DNA of 34,736 bases, taken from NCBI GenBank assembly GCA_027886975.1, contig JAPCJK010000009.1, positions 1 through 34,736 of the forward strand. The letters run 5' to 3'. How positions within the stretch are numbered: position 1 is the stretch's first letter; each line of letters starts with the position of its first letter. The notes beneath the pieces were generated by a model that did not search any database, was not told where the DNA came from, and saw only the letters and a program-made list of their open reading frames with translations. Both the position numbers and the translations under genes were made by a program. The stretch comes from Nitrososphaerota archaeon (GTDB lineage Archaea > Thermoproteota > Nitrososphaeria > Nitrososphaerales > Gagatemarchaeaceae). Shown piece by piece: positions 16,515 through 24,068 of this stretch.

Positions 16515-17558
16515 TCACTTGCTCGAAAAGTAGGGCAGTACCTTCGTCCCGAGAAGCCTGATGCCCTCGAGGTCTTCGGGGCCTCTGCCGAAACCGAAAT
16601 TGAACCTGGTCAGCCCGGACTTCATCAGGCGTGACACTTGCTCGATTATGTCGTCGGGGGTCCCCCATGGCTTAAAGGCGTCAACCGACTTCTCCGAAAC
16701 TAGAGATGTGGCGAGTTTGAGGTCTCGTCTAGCGAGGGCCTCTCTGACTCCCTCGACTTCGTTCTTGTCTATTCCCACGAACTCGGTCATAGGAATAAGG
16801 TAGGGAAGATAGGGCGCCAGTGATTCTCTGGCGAGTTTGAACGCCAGGTCTCTGTTCTTGGAGACGACGGTCCCGGAAACGAGGCCTAGCTCGAGCGATT
16901 TCGCGTCCCGATTGGCCGCTGTTGCCCCGAGTTCGAGATTCTTCCGGAGAAGAGCAATGTACCTCGGGTCCAGCACGCTGCTCACCATCACTCCTGTAAC
17001 CTGTCTCATGCCCCCTGCGATTTGGCACGTCTTGGGCCCCCACGTCCCAATCCAGATGGGGATTCGCTTTGCTTTTGAGTTGCGACTGGGGTTCCAACCT
17101 TTAGGAGGTGTCCAGCGAAACTTGGCTTCGGAAGTTAGACTGAACTGTTCACCACTGAAACTGGCGCTCTTGCCCTGAATCAAGCTATCGATTACAATTA
17201 TTGCCTCGCGAAGAGCACGCATCGGATGCTTGATTGAGAGTCCCACGACATCATGGAAAGCTCCCCTGCCAATCATCAAGAATGCCTTTCCCCTGGTCTC
17301 TTGGTTCAGATAGCTGATGTAGGCCGCGATGATTGCCGGATGATAATGGAAGGGATTGGTGACACCGGGCCCTATGGTCAATTTCGTCTTTGAATGGCGG
17401 ACGTATGGCGCAATCCGATCCAGCACCGTCCACGCGGGTTTGAACAGTAGGTCGTCGTAAACTTGGAACATGTCAAAGCCGTACCGATTCGCCAGATTCA
17501 GGCATTTCAGATAGTGAGCGTCAGGTTGGCTGGCCTGGAATGCCAAACCAAATTTCAT
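16515..17558 (-). CDS. LLM class flavin/F420-dependent oxidoreductase 1
   Basis: 347 residues from ATG 17558 (MKFGLAFQA); the frame continues to 17576, but the family-typical start is MKFG. Bacterial-luciferase-like TIM barrel: LANRYGFDMFQVYDDL near residue 22, IGPGVTNPFHYHPAIIA near 63, FLMIGRGAF near 91, IPIWIGTWGPK near 166. This order resembles F420-dependent methylene-H4MPT-reductase-like enzymes. The cofactor (F420 or FMN) cannot be fixed from sequence. It lies 37 nt behind the SDR gene on the same strand, probably co-transcribed. It would reduce or oxidise a small substrate in the same pathway. Confidence 0.9.
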   Translation of the reverse strand: MKFGLAFQASQPDAHYLKCLNLANRYGFDMFQVYDDLLFKPAWTVLDRIAPYVRHSKTKLTIGPGVTNPFHYHPAIIAAYISYLNQETRGKAFLMIGRGAFHDVVGLSIKHPMRALREAIIVIDSLIQGKSASFSGEQFSLTSEAKFRWTPPKGWNPSRNSKAKRIPIWIGTWGPKTCQIAGGMRQVTGVMVSSVLDPRYIALLRKNLELGATAANRDAKSLELGLVSGTVVSKNRDLAFKLARESLAPYLPYLIPMTEFVGIDKNEVEGVREALARRDLKLATSLVSEKSVDAFKPWGTPDDIIEQVSRLMKSGLTRFNFGFGRGPEDLEGIRLLGTKVLPYFSSK

Positions 17559-17595
17559 GCTTGATGAATTTCGCAAGTGAGGTCTCTAACCCCGG

Positions 17596-18441
17596 TCATG
17601 CGGCGGGCATGCTGAAGCCGCCGTCGCAGATGATTGTGTTCCCTGTCATGTGAAATGAGTCCTGAGATGCTAGAAAGACGACGATGTGTGCTATGTTGTC
17701 CGGCTTCCCAATTGTTCGCAGCGGTGTGTGGTCCACAATCCACTTCCTCCTCTGGTCGGTCCAGTCCTTTCTCGCATTGAGTGAGGCCGTGTCCATGTAT
17801 CCTGGGGCTACCGCGTTGACCCTGACGAAGGGGGCGAGGGCCAAGGCGTACGACTTCGTGATACCTATCACTCCGTATTTCGCAGCGGCATACACCGGAG
17901 ACCTCGGGCTACCAGTTACTATGACGTTCGACGCGACGTTGACTATCGTCCCGCTCTTCTGCTGGTCGAGCATTCTCCTTCCGAACTCATGGGTCGAATA
18001 GAGGGTCCCCTTCACGTCCAGGCCCAGGGTCTCGTCAACGACCTCCTGGGAAAGGTCTCTCCAGGACATCATTGTTGCGGCCGTCTCGCCCGCGTTGTTG
18101 ACCAGGACATCGCACCTGCCCCACTTCTCCCAGACCTTGTCTGCCAGCGATTTCACTGCGTCGAGTTCTCTGATGTCGGCCTGAATCGAGAAGGAATCCA
18201 CGCCTAGGCCTTTGGCTTCTGAGACAACTTTCTCAGCTTCCTTTGCCGATTTTGCGTAGTTAATCGCCACGCTTGCGCCTTCTTCAGCGAGCGCGAGTGC
18301 TATTGTCCTCCCGAACCCACGGGAGGAACCTGTCACGATTGCGTATTGACCCTGTAACCTCTTTCCCGGCGGTGTCGACTTGCGCGCCCAGTCGACCTCT
18401 CCTTCTACTTTGACACCACCAGGTGCGGTTCCCCAACTCAT
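17596..18441 (-). CDS. SDR family NAD(P)-dependent oxidoreductase
   Basis: 281 residues from ATG 18441, with an A/T box 28 nt upstream. About 30 residues precede the Rossmann fold. Classical SDR motifs: TGSSRGFG (TGxxxGxG), NNAG, a Ser in NVASNV and the catalytic YAAAK, then PGYMDT and CDGGFSMPAA at the end. It oxidises an alcohol or reduces a ketone with NAD(P). The glycine-rich motif is followed by basic/neutral residues, so NAD versus NADP is undecided. It lies between an FAH-family gene (56 nt upstream) and LLM 1 (37 nt downstream), consistent with one catabolic unit. Confidence 0.94.
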   Translation of the reverse strand: MSWGTAPGGVKVEGEVDWARKSTPPGKRLQGQYAIVTGSSRGFGRTIALALAEEGASVAINYAKSAKEAEKVVSEAKGLGVDSFSIQADIRELDAVKSLADKVWEKWGRCDVLVNNAGETAATMMSWRDLSQEVVDETLGLDVKGTLYSTHEFGRRMLDQQKSGTIVNVASNVIVTGSPRSPVYAAAKYGVIGITKSYALALAPFVRVNAVAPGYMDTASLNARKDWTDQRRKWIVDHTPLRTIGKPDNIAHIVVFLASQDSFHMTGNTIICDGGFSMPAA

Positions 18442-18462
18442 AGCCGGGCGACTTGGCCTGGA

Positions 18463-18473
18463 CTTTTTTAATC
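18463..18473 (-). promoter_or_regulatory. TATA-like box for the SDR gene
   Basis: On the minus strand this reads AGATTAAAAAA. Its centre is 28 nt before ATG 18441, so the SDR-LLM pair has its own leaderless promoter even though the FAH-family gene lies directly upstream on the same strand. Confidence 0.6.
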
Positions 18474-18497
18474 TATGGAGGAACCGGAGCGCTGGAA

Positions 18498-19502
18498 CTA
18501 GTAGACTTCCTTGTCCTCAACGATGTGGTTTCTGAGAATCCCTATGTTCTCAATCTCAGATTCGAGGACGTCTCCTGGCTTCAAGTAGTACTTCTCAGGA
18601 TTCTTCCTGAATGCGGCAACTCCAGAGACGGTGCCAGTCGTCAGGATGTCCCCTGGGTACAAAGTGACCCAAGAATAATGCTGCACGATTTCTGCAACCG
18701 AGACCGACATGCGGTTGGTGTTGCTTGTCTGACGCTTCTGTCCGTTCACCCTGCACTCAATCTTCAGGTTGTGGACGTCTCCTACATCGTCCTTGGGCAC
18801 GAAGCAAGGTCCGAACGGAGCGAAGGTGTCCATGTTCTTGCCGAAGTTTAGGAGCCCGTTCTTCATCTCCTCACTTTGGATGTCCCTTGCCGTGATGTCG
18901 TTGAACACAGTAAAACCGGCCACTGCATCCCAAGCGCTCTTCCTCGAGGTAAGATGCTTGGACTTCTTCCCGATTATGATCGCGAGTTCGATTTCGTGGT
19001 CAAGTTTTTTCGTGTACCTGGGACGAATAATATTGTCCTCGTGGCCGACGATGGCCGACGGGCTCTTGAGGAAGGATATCCACTGCGGCATCGGGAATTC
19101 CCAACCTGAAGTCTTGCCTTCCTTCGCATGCTCTCGGAAGTTACCTGCAGTATGAATTATCTTCCCGGGCCGCGGGACTGGCGCCTTGAACTTGACCTTC
19201 TCAGAGCTGAAGATCACCTTCCCGCCGTCCAGGCTCTCCAGCAAGTCCGGCCCCTTATTCAGAGCGAACTTCTCCGTCTCGCGCAGTGCGGTCATGGAAG
19301 CTTTCCCGAGTCGCAACAGTTGTACCATGTCCGGTGGGATGAACTGGTCGGCGATGCTCTGTGGATAGGACTCGCCTCTCTGAGTCAGCAGGAGTGAGAA
19401 CGCGTGATTCGCGTCCATGACATATGAGCCGCGCTTGCCCATCTCGAAAATCCCGATTCTTTCCTGGTGGTAGTACGGCTCCACGAAGGTCACCAGCTTC
19501 AT
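18498..19502 (-). CDS. Fumarylacetoacetate hydrolase (FAH) family protein
   Basis: 334 residues from ATG 19502. The N-terminal ~115 residues form the small FAH domain. The catalytic domain begins PGKIIHTAGNFREHAKE. Metal ligands are visible as the E-x-E of LDHEIELAIIIG (about 165-175) and the Asp of FTVFNDITARDIQ, followed by PGDILTTGTVSGV near the end. The family contains fumarylpyruvate hydrolases, 2-keto-4-pentenoate hydratases and oxaloacetate decarboxylases, which finish aromatic or heterocycle ring-cleavage pathways. It is the first gene of the FAH-SDR-LLM minus-strand run. The specific reaction is unknown. Confidence 0.94.
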   Translation of the reverse strand: MKLVTFVEPYYHQERIGIFEMGKRGSYVMDANHAFSLLLTQRGESYPQSIADQFIPPDMVQLLRLGKASMTALRETEKFALNKGPDLLESLDGGKVIFSSEKVKFKAPVPRPGKIIHTAGNFREHAKEGKTSGWEFPMPQWISFLKSPSAIVGHEDNIIRPRYTKKLDHEIELAIIIGKKSKHLTSRKSAWDAVAGFTVFNDITARDIQSEEMKNGLLNFGKNMDTFAPFGPCFVPKDDVGDVHNLKIECRVNGQKRQTSNTNRMSVSVAEIVQHYSWVTLYPGDILTTGTVSGVAAFRKNPEKYYLKPGDVLESEIENIGILRNHIVEDKEVY

Positions 19503-19526
19503 GAGAAACCGACCCCTGGAATCCTG

Positions 19527-19536
19527 CTAAAAAAGG
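19527..19536. promoter_or_regulatory. Single A/T box shared by two divergent genes
   Basis: CTAAAAAAGG is centred 28 nt before ATG 19559 (Rid protein, +) and 29 nt before ATG 19502 (FAH protein, -). The 56-nt intergene has no other A/T-rich stretch, so one box may drive both leaderless genes. Confidence 0.55.
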
Positions 19537-19558
19537 TGCAAGTTAGGGGGGTGCTTGG

Positions 19559-19990
19559 ATGAGGAGACCGAAGAGAGGACTCGGACTGATTACGCATGGA
19601 GGGAAACTCATGCGCTGGGGAAAAGGCGCTGTCGCAGGCGATTTCATATTTCTATCAGGGGCCGAGGCACGAGCGGACGACTCGGATTTTCCTCCAGTGG
19701 GCATCAGGGCGCAGACAGAACTCGCGCTCAACAGGGTCGAGAAGAGGCTGAAAGAGGCGGGGGCATCAATGGACAGCGTCGTGAGGTTCGTGTGGTATCT
19801 GACAAACAGAACAGACCTTGATGCGTTCTATGAAGCCAGAGACGATTGGCTTGACAAACACGCGCCAACGCTTTTGCGGGAGCGCTCCTACGCGTCGACG
19901 CTACTCATCGTCGGCTTAGCGAGACCCGACATGTTGGTAGAGATAGACTGCACCGCGTACGTCACCGACGGAGATAAGAGTACAACTTAG
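19559..19990 (+). CDS. Rid family protein 1
   Basis: 143 residues from ATG 19559. RidA/YjgF fold: GDFIFLSGAEARA near residue 28, the helix with ALNRVEKRLKEAGASMDSVVRFVWYLTN, and the end LARPDMLVEIDCTAYV. In RidA the Arg of the PARxxV motif holds the imine substrate; here that position reads YASTLL, without Arg. It may therefore not be a 2-aminoacrylate/imine deaminase of the RidA type, and could instead be one of the Arg-less Rid subfamilies. It shares its promoter box with the FAH-family gene and converges on the aminotransferase. Confidence 0.9.
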   Translation: MRRPKRGLGLITHGGKLMRWGKGAVAGDFIFLSGAEARADDSDFPPVGIRAQTELALNRVEKRLKEAGASMDSVVRFVWYLTNRTDLDAFYEARDDWLDKHAPTLLRERSYASTLLIVGLARPDMLVEIDCTAYVTDGDKSTT

Positions 19991-20016
19991 GCCCCGGAAA
20001 TACTAATGCGAGTGTG

Positions 20017-21324
20017 TTAACGAGCGGCCATACTCACAGTTGCTTTCAGGCGCGTGCGATTATCTTTTTTCGAAACTCTCCTCGGAAGCTTGCTGACCGC
20101 AGTAGTGATCCGGTCTATTGCCTCCTCGATTCTGTCTGACCCAAGAGAGATTCTGAAGTGCCCATCTGCATGGTATGCGATGCCCGGTGCGCAGGCCACC
20201 CCTGCTTCGTCAAGCAAGTACTTGCAGAAGTCCATCGAACTCATCCCGAACGAAGAGATTTCAGGAAACAGCAGGTTCGTCCCTTCGGGGCTTGAAACCC
20301 GCATCCCTTCCACCGAATTTAGCTTCCTGACCGCATAGTCCCTGGCCTTCTGCAGACGTGCGATGGTATCCGCTATGTGCTTGTCCTCGAACCCCTTGTT
20401 CAGGGCGGGGATCGCCCCCTTCTGAAGAAGGACTGGAATTCCCATGCTTGAGAACGACTGGACCATCTCCATTCCATGGATTATGTTGGCAGGGCCTATC
20501 GAGTATCCGAGCCTGTAGTTCATCATGTTGAACAACTTCGAAAACGACGTTATTGATATCAGGCGGTCCTGAACTTCCTTGAACTTCGCCATCGGCACAT
20601 ACGGCCTCCCACCGTAGACCATCCTTTCGTACACCTGGTCGTGCATGATGTACAGGTCGCGATCGATCGCAAGTTTTGCTATGCCAGAAAGTTCCTCTTC
20701 TGTCAGTACTCGGCCCGTGGGGTTGTGAGGGTTACAGATGGTGATCAGTTTGGTCTTGTTCGTTACTAGGTCTCTGAACCGTCGGGAATCGTGGTAGTAG
20801 TTCTTCTCAGGGTCCAGCTTCAGGTAAACTGGTTTGCCCCTGGCAAGCTTGACGGGAATGTCGAAGAAGAACGTTGGCGTGGGCACGATGACTTCGTCTC
20901 CAGGATTCAGAAGTGCGGACATCAGATAGTATTCGGACTGCATGCTTCCTGAGGTTACGATGATCTCGGTGTTCCAGTCGACTTCGCGCCCATAGAGTCT
21001 CTTGAACCGGCCCGCGATGGCTTGTCTCAGTTCAGGCAATCCCAAGAACGGCGCCTCGGAACCAGTGCTCGCCTCCCGGAATGTCCTCCCAGTTTCATCC
21101 AGTACTACTTGCGGGACTTGCGTTGAGAGTATGCTCTCAGCACAGAAGATGATGTCCCTGCCCTGTGACTCCAGCTTCCGACCCATTTCAACGATGGTGA
21201 GGGTACCGAAGGGTTCGCCAGTCTTCTCCATTTCATCATAGGCCTTGGCGAGCTCCTGGACTTGCGACGCCAGGACTTCCCTTCTTCTCTTTGGTCGGGT
21301 AGCAGGCATTCGCTGGTTAATCAC
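20017..21324 (-). CDS. PLP-dependent aminotransferase, class I/II
   Basis: 435 residues from GTG 21324; ATG 21309 fits the upstream CTTAATAG box slightly better. Fold type I: PFLGLPELRQAIAGRF near residue 92, NPHNPTGR (cofactor-binding Asn), HDQVYERM (Asp), and the PLP lysine in ITSFSKLFNMMNYRLGY; FRISLGS near the end carries the substrate-carboxylate Arg. It moves an amino group between an amino acid and a 2-oxo acid in the cytoplasm. The N-terminal ~40 residues are Lys/Arg-rich and longer than in AspC. The neighbouring Rid and DAO genes point to amino acid catabolism; the substrate is unknown. Confidence 0.93.
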   Translation of the reverse strand: MINQRMPATRPKRRREVLASQVQELAKAYDEMEKTGEPFGTLTIVEMGRKLESQGRDIIFCAESILSTQVPQVVLDETGRTFREASTGSEAPFLGLPELRQAIAGRFKRLYGREVDWNTEIIVTSGSMQSEYYLMSALLNPGDEVIVPTPTFFFDIPVKLARGKPVYLKLDPEKNYYHDSRRFRDLVTNKTKLITICNPHNPTGRVLTEEELSGIAKLAIDRDLYIMHDQVYERMVYGGRPYVPMAKFKEVQDRLISITSFSKLFNMMNYRLGYSIGPANIIHGMEMVQSFSSMGIPVLLQKGAIPALNKGFEDKHIADTIARLQKARDYAVRKLNSVEGMRVSSPEGTNLLFPEISSFGMSSMDFCKYLLDEAGVACAPGIAYHADGHFRISLGSDRIEEAIDRITTAVSKLPRRVSKKDNRTRLKATVSMAAR

Positions 21325-21337
21325 GCAAATCCCCTGC

Positions 21338-21345
21338 TATTAAGG
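21338..21345 (-). promoter_or_regulatory. Candidate TATA-like box for the aminotransferase gene
   Basis: Minus-strand CTTAATAG is centred 32 nt before ATG 21309 and 17 nt before GTG 21324, favouring the ATG. A weaker A/T stretch at 21345-21353 would instead fit the GTG. Confidence 0.4.
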
Positions 21346-21366
21346 GATAATTCCAATTCTTCAATA

Positions 21367-21373
21367 CTTATAG
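21367..21373 (+). promoter_or_regulatory. TATA-like box for LLM 2-Rid 2
   Basis: CTTATAG is centred 29 nt before ATG 21399, giving a near-leaderless transcript for the LLM-Rid pair. Confidence 0.6.
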
Positions 21374-21398
21374 AACGCATTGGGCAAATTGAGACACT

Positions 21399-22403
21399 AT
21401 GAAGTTTGGACTCAGGCTTGCTGATTGGTTTGGAACGACGCAGAACATGGTTGACCTGGCGGTCCTCGCGGAAAAGAATGGGTTCGACTATTGCTGGGTC
21501 TCCCACGACGTGTTCATGCATAGCTCGTTCGTGACCCTTACCTCGATCGCGAACCATACGCAAAAGATGATTCTGGGCAACACAATCCTCAATCCCTACA
21601 CGACGAACCCGGCCGAGATTGCGATGTACCTGGCTTCACTGGATGAGCTGACCGGCGGCAGGGCTGTCTGTGGCATAAGCGCAGGGAGCCTTGAGTACAT
21701 GGAGTGGCTTGGAATTGAGGCCCACAAGCCATTAACCCGAACGAAAGAAGCTGTCGAGCTGATTCGTTCTCTCCTCTCTGGGAAGGTGACGAAGTACGCC
21801 GGGGCGGAATTCAATTGGTCTGAGCAGTGCTACATGCGCTTCAAACCGATTAGGGACAGGATTCCTGTGTACATCGGAGGCCAAGGTGACAAGATGTTGG
21901 AATATTCGGGGGCTGCTGGCGATGGAGCTCTGCCGATTCTTTATCCTCCTGAATTCGCCGATTATGCGGTGAAGAAAATATCAGAGGGAGCGGCGAAAGC
22001 AGGGAGAAGTCCGGGAGATGTTGAAGTCGCAGGGTGCATTTGGATGTCCGTAGCCAAGGACAAGGAATCTGCGGTCATCGACCCATTGAAGGAACTTGTC
22101 GCATACTTCGGTCCGCTGCTGGGCGAAAAAGGGCTTGCCCAAGTAGGTCTTTCCCACGAAGACTTTGCGGAGGTGCACAATACCTTCAAACAGAAGGGGC
22201 TTCACGAAGCAATCAAACTCGTCACGCCGAAAATGCTACGCCTAGCTGTGACCGGTTCACCGGATGATTGTTTGTCGCAGCTGGAAAAGTTGGAAAAGGC
22301 GGGCGTTAACCAAGTTCTAATCGGAGCCCCACTGGGCCCGAACCCAAGGGAATCGATTAACATGATTGGGAAGGAGATTATCCCGAGGCTGAAGGGTGAA
22401 TAG
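21399..22403 (+). CDS. LLM class flavin/F420-dependent oxidoreductase 2
   Basis: 334 residues from ATG 21399 (MKFGLRLADW). Luciferase-like barrel: LAEKNGFDYCWVSHDVF near residue 24, ILGNTILNPYTTNPAEIA near 58, VCGISAGSLEYMEWLGI near 86, IPVYIGGQGDKMLE near 155. Similar in plan to F420-dependent Mer-like reductases and only distantly like LLM 1. A Rid gene begins at the very next base after its stop, so the two proteins are probably made together. That pairing recalls RutA (LLM pyrimidine oxygenase) and RutC (Rid) of uracil breakdown, though this protein does not open like RutA. Cofactor and substrate are unknown. Confidence 0.92.
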   Translation: MKFGLRLADWFGTTQNMVDLAVLAEKNGFDYCWVSHDVFMHSSFVTLTSIANHTQKMILGNTILNPYTTNPAEIAMYLASLDELTGGRAVCGISAGSLEYMEWLGIEAHKPLTRTKEAVELIRSLLSGKVTKYAGAEFNWSEQCYMRFKPIRDRIPVYIGGQGDKMLEYSGAAGDGALPILYPPEFADYAVKKISEGAAKAGRSPGDVEVAGCIWMSVAKDKESAVIDPLKELVAYFGPLLGEKGLAQVGLSHEDFAEVHNTFKQKGLHEAIKLVTPKMLRLAVTGSPDDCLSQLEKLEKAGVNQVLIGAPLGPNPRESINMIGKEIIPRLKGE

Positions 22404-22799
22404 GTGCCGAATATGACAAGTCGGGAAAACTTCTCTTCAGGGGTAAAGTTCGAAGGCATAGTCGGATATTCCAGGGCCGTAAAATTTGGGAATCAGATTT
22501 TCGTCTCGGGAACAACTGGCGTGGACTACGAGGCCGGAACCGATTCAGGATCAGACGCCTTCTCCCAGACTCGGAAAGCAATTCAAAATATCAGCCTGGC
22601 CCTTTCCAAACTTGGAGCTTCACTTTCCGATGTCGTAAGGACCCGCGTCTTCATCAGAGCCGACGTCGATTGGCACGACGTGGCCAAAGCTCACCAGGAG
22701 GCATTCGGTTCGGTTCTTCCGGCTTCCACGATGCTTACCGCTGGCTTCCTAGACCCTAGGATACTCGTTGAAATAGAAGCTGATGCTGTAACAGCCTAG
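22404..22799 (+). CDS. Rid family protein 2
   Basis: 131 residues from GTG 22404, directly abutting the LLM 2 stop; ATG 22413 is an alternative start. Rid fold: NQIFVSGTTGVDY near residue 29, ALSKLGASLSDVVRTRVFIR near 65, FLDPRILVEIEADAV at the end. The position of the RidA catalytic Arg reads LPASTML, so Arg is missing as in Rid protein 1, and the two share the pattern AST-L-x(2)-G. A role in processing an unstable product of LLM 2 is inferred from the gene order only. Confidence 0.9.
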   Translation: MPNMTSRENFSSGVKFEGIVGYSRAVKFGNQIFVSGTTGVDYEAGTDSGSDAFSQTRKAIQNISLALSKLGASLSDVVRTRVFIRADVDWHDVAKAHQEAFGSVLPASTMLTAGFLDPRILVEIEADAVTA

Positions 22800-22810
22800 G
22801 CCTGGCGGGG

Positions 22811-23953
22811 CTAGATGATCAGTCCTTCTTTGTCCGTCAACCCTTTTTCGAACCGGTCAATGCTGTAGCTTGAGATATCGAGAGAGGTCTTCCCCTTCAT
22901 AATGAGCTCTGCCATCAATTCCCCAATCGCAGGCGCGTGCATAAACCCGTGACCCGCGAACCCTGAACAACAATAGAGCCCCTTCACATTCGGTATTTCG
23001 CAAACTATCGGATTCGAATCCGGCGTCAATTCATAGAGCCCTGCGTCTGGAGAGGACAAAGAGCAGCGCTCCGTCGCAGGCACCCTTCGAAAGGCTGTCT
23101 TGATGACGTTGTCATCGTAGTCCGGGGGGAACACGAGCTCGAAACTCGAAGCCGTCGGCTGGTTGTTCGCGAAGATCAACCCCTTTCCCTCCCGGCCGAA
23201 GGCGAAAGTAGAATCGACGTCGACTATCAACGGAATCTGGGGCGGTATCCCATCTGAGAAGCTATTGGTGATGAGTATCTTGCGAGGGTAAGGTTTGATC
23301 GAGATGTCCACATTGAACTGTTTCCCGATGAGGCCTGAATAAGCACCAGCTGCTATGACCACTGAATCAGCCAAAATGGACCCCCTCGACGTTTTCAAGA
23401 GAAAACGACCGTGATTACGCTCAACGGCTCTGACCTCGGTATTTTCGTTGAGCTCGACGCCAAGTTGCTTGGCCCTTGAAACGTAGCCCTGGAAGACCGC
23501 CATGGTCGAAGCGTGACCGTCTTCCTGACAGAACGTGCCACCCAGAAACTCGTCGAACTTGTAGAATCCATAGCGCCCCTGCAGCTCTTCGCGGGAAAGG
23601 AGTTCGACCGGGACGCCCAGCGCTCTCTGCAAGTCTCTGTTCTTCTTGAGTTGGCCGAAGGAAGTTTCCGTCGAGGCGATGAAGAGGTATCCGTCGCGTC
23701 TCACCAGCGGGTCGTATCCCGTGAGTTGCTCGAACTTCTCGATTATGCCTACGCTCCGCTGACTCAGCTTGATGCTCAACTCCGAAGAGAATTGATAGCG
23801 GAACCCGCCCAGGGATGCAGATGTGCTGCCAGCCCCCGCCTTCGACTTGTCCAGAATGACTACATTACCTACTCCGACGTTGGCGAGGTTGTACCCTAAG
23901 CTTGTCCCTATGATGCCCCCGCCAATGATTGCTACGGAGGCTGAGTTCCTCAA
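22811..23953 (-). CDS. FAD-dependent oxidoreductase, DAO/DadA/glycine-oxidase type
   Basis: 380 residues from TTG 23953; an A/T box sits 29 nt upstream. The Rossmann FAD motif is VAIIGGGIIGTSLGYNLA at the N-terminus, with ASLGGFRYQF near 47, and the C-terminal family block GLYCCSGFAGHGFMHAPAIGEL near 335. Family members oxidise sarcosine, glycine, D-amino acids or proline derivatives at a secondary or primary amine. A D-amino or imino acid from the proline racemase-like enzyme at 10857 is a possible substrate, but that link is inference. It converges on Rid 2 with an 11-nt gap. Confidence 0.92.
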   Translation of the reverse strand: MRNSASVAIIGGGIIGTSLGYNLANVGVGNVVILDKSKAGAGSTSASLGGFRYQFSSELSIKLSQRSVGIIEKFEQLTGYDPLVRRDGYLFIASTETSFGQLKKNRDLQRALGVPVELLSREELQGRYGFYKFDEFLGGTFCQEDGHASTMAVFQGYVSRAKQLGVELNENTEVRAVERNHGRFLLKTSRGSILADSVVIAAGAYSGLIGKQFNVDISIKPYPRKILITNSFSDGIPPQIPLIVDVDSTFAFGREGKGLIFANNQPTASSFELVFPPDYDDNVIKTAFRRVPATERCSLSSPDAGLYELTPDSNPIVCEIPNVKGLYCCSGFAGHGFMHAPAIGELMAELIMKGKTSLDISSYSIDRFEKGLTDKEGLII

Positions 23954-23978
23954 TCCTGAGAACTTCGTCTGAAACCCG

Positions 23979-23985
23979 CTATTAG
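23979..23985 (-). promoter_or_regulatory. TATA-like box for the DAO-family gene
   Basis: Minus-strand CTAATAG is centred 29 nt before TTG 23953 and supports that non-ATG start. Confidence 0.5.
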
Positions 23986-24020
23986 AAGATGAGTTCTAGC
24001 AGAGCCCAGGCTTGCTTAGA

Positions 24021-24053
24021 CAGAAAAGAGGAAAGGTGGGTTCTTACCCCACC
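24021..24053 (-). terminator. Hairpin terminator after the first livK
   Basis: On the minus strand, six perfect pairs (GGTGGG and CCCACC, positions 24053-24035) enclose a 7-nt loop. They are followed by a T/C-rich run (TTTCCTCTTTTCTG) ending at 24021. It begins 15 nt after the livK stop and would separate this gene from the DAO-family gene downstream. Confidence 0.6.
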
Positions 24054-24068
24054 GTTTGTATTTGTAGC

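Noticed and set aside
16515-22403. Calling the LLM proteins methylene-tetrahydromethanopterin reductase
   Set aside because: Both share the fold only; catabolic neighbours and two diverged copies argue for unknown substrates, and cofactor choice cannot be seen.
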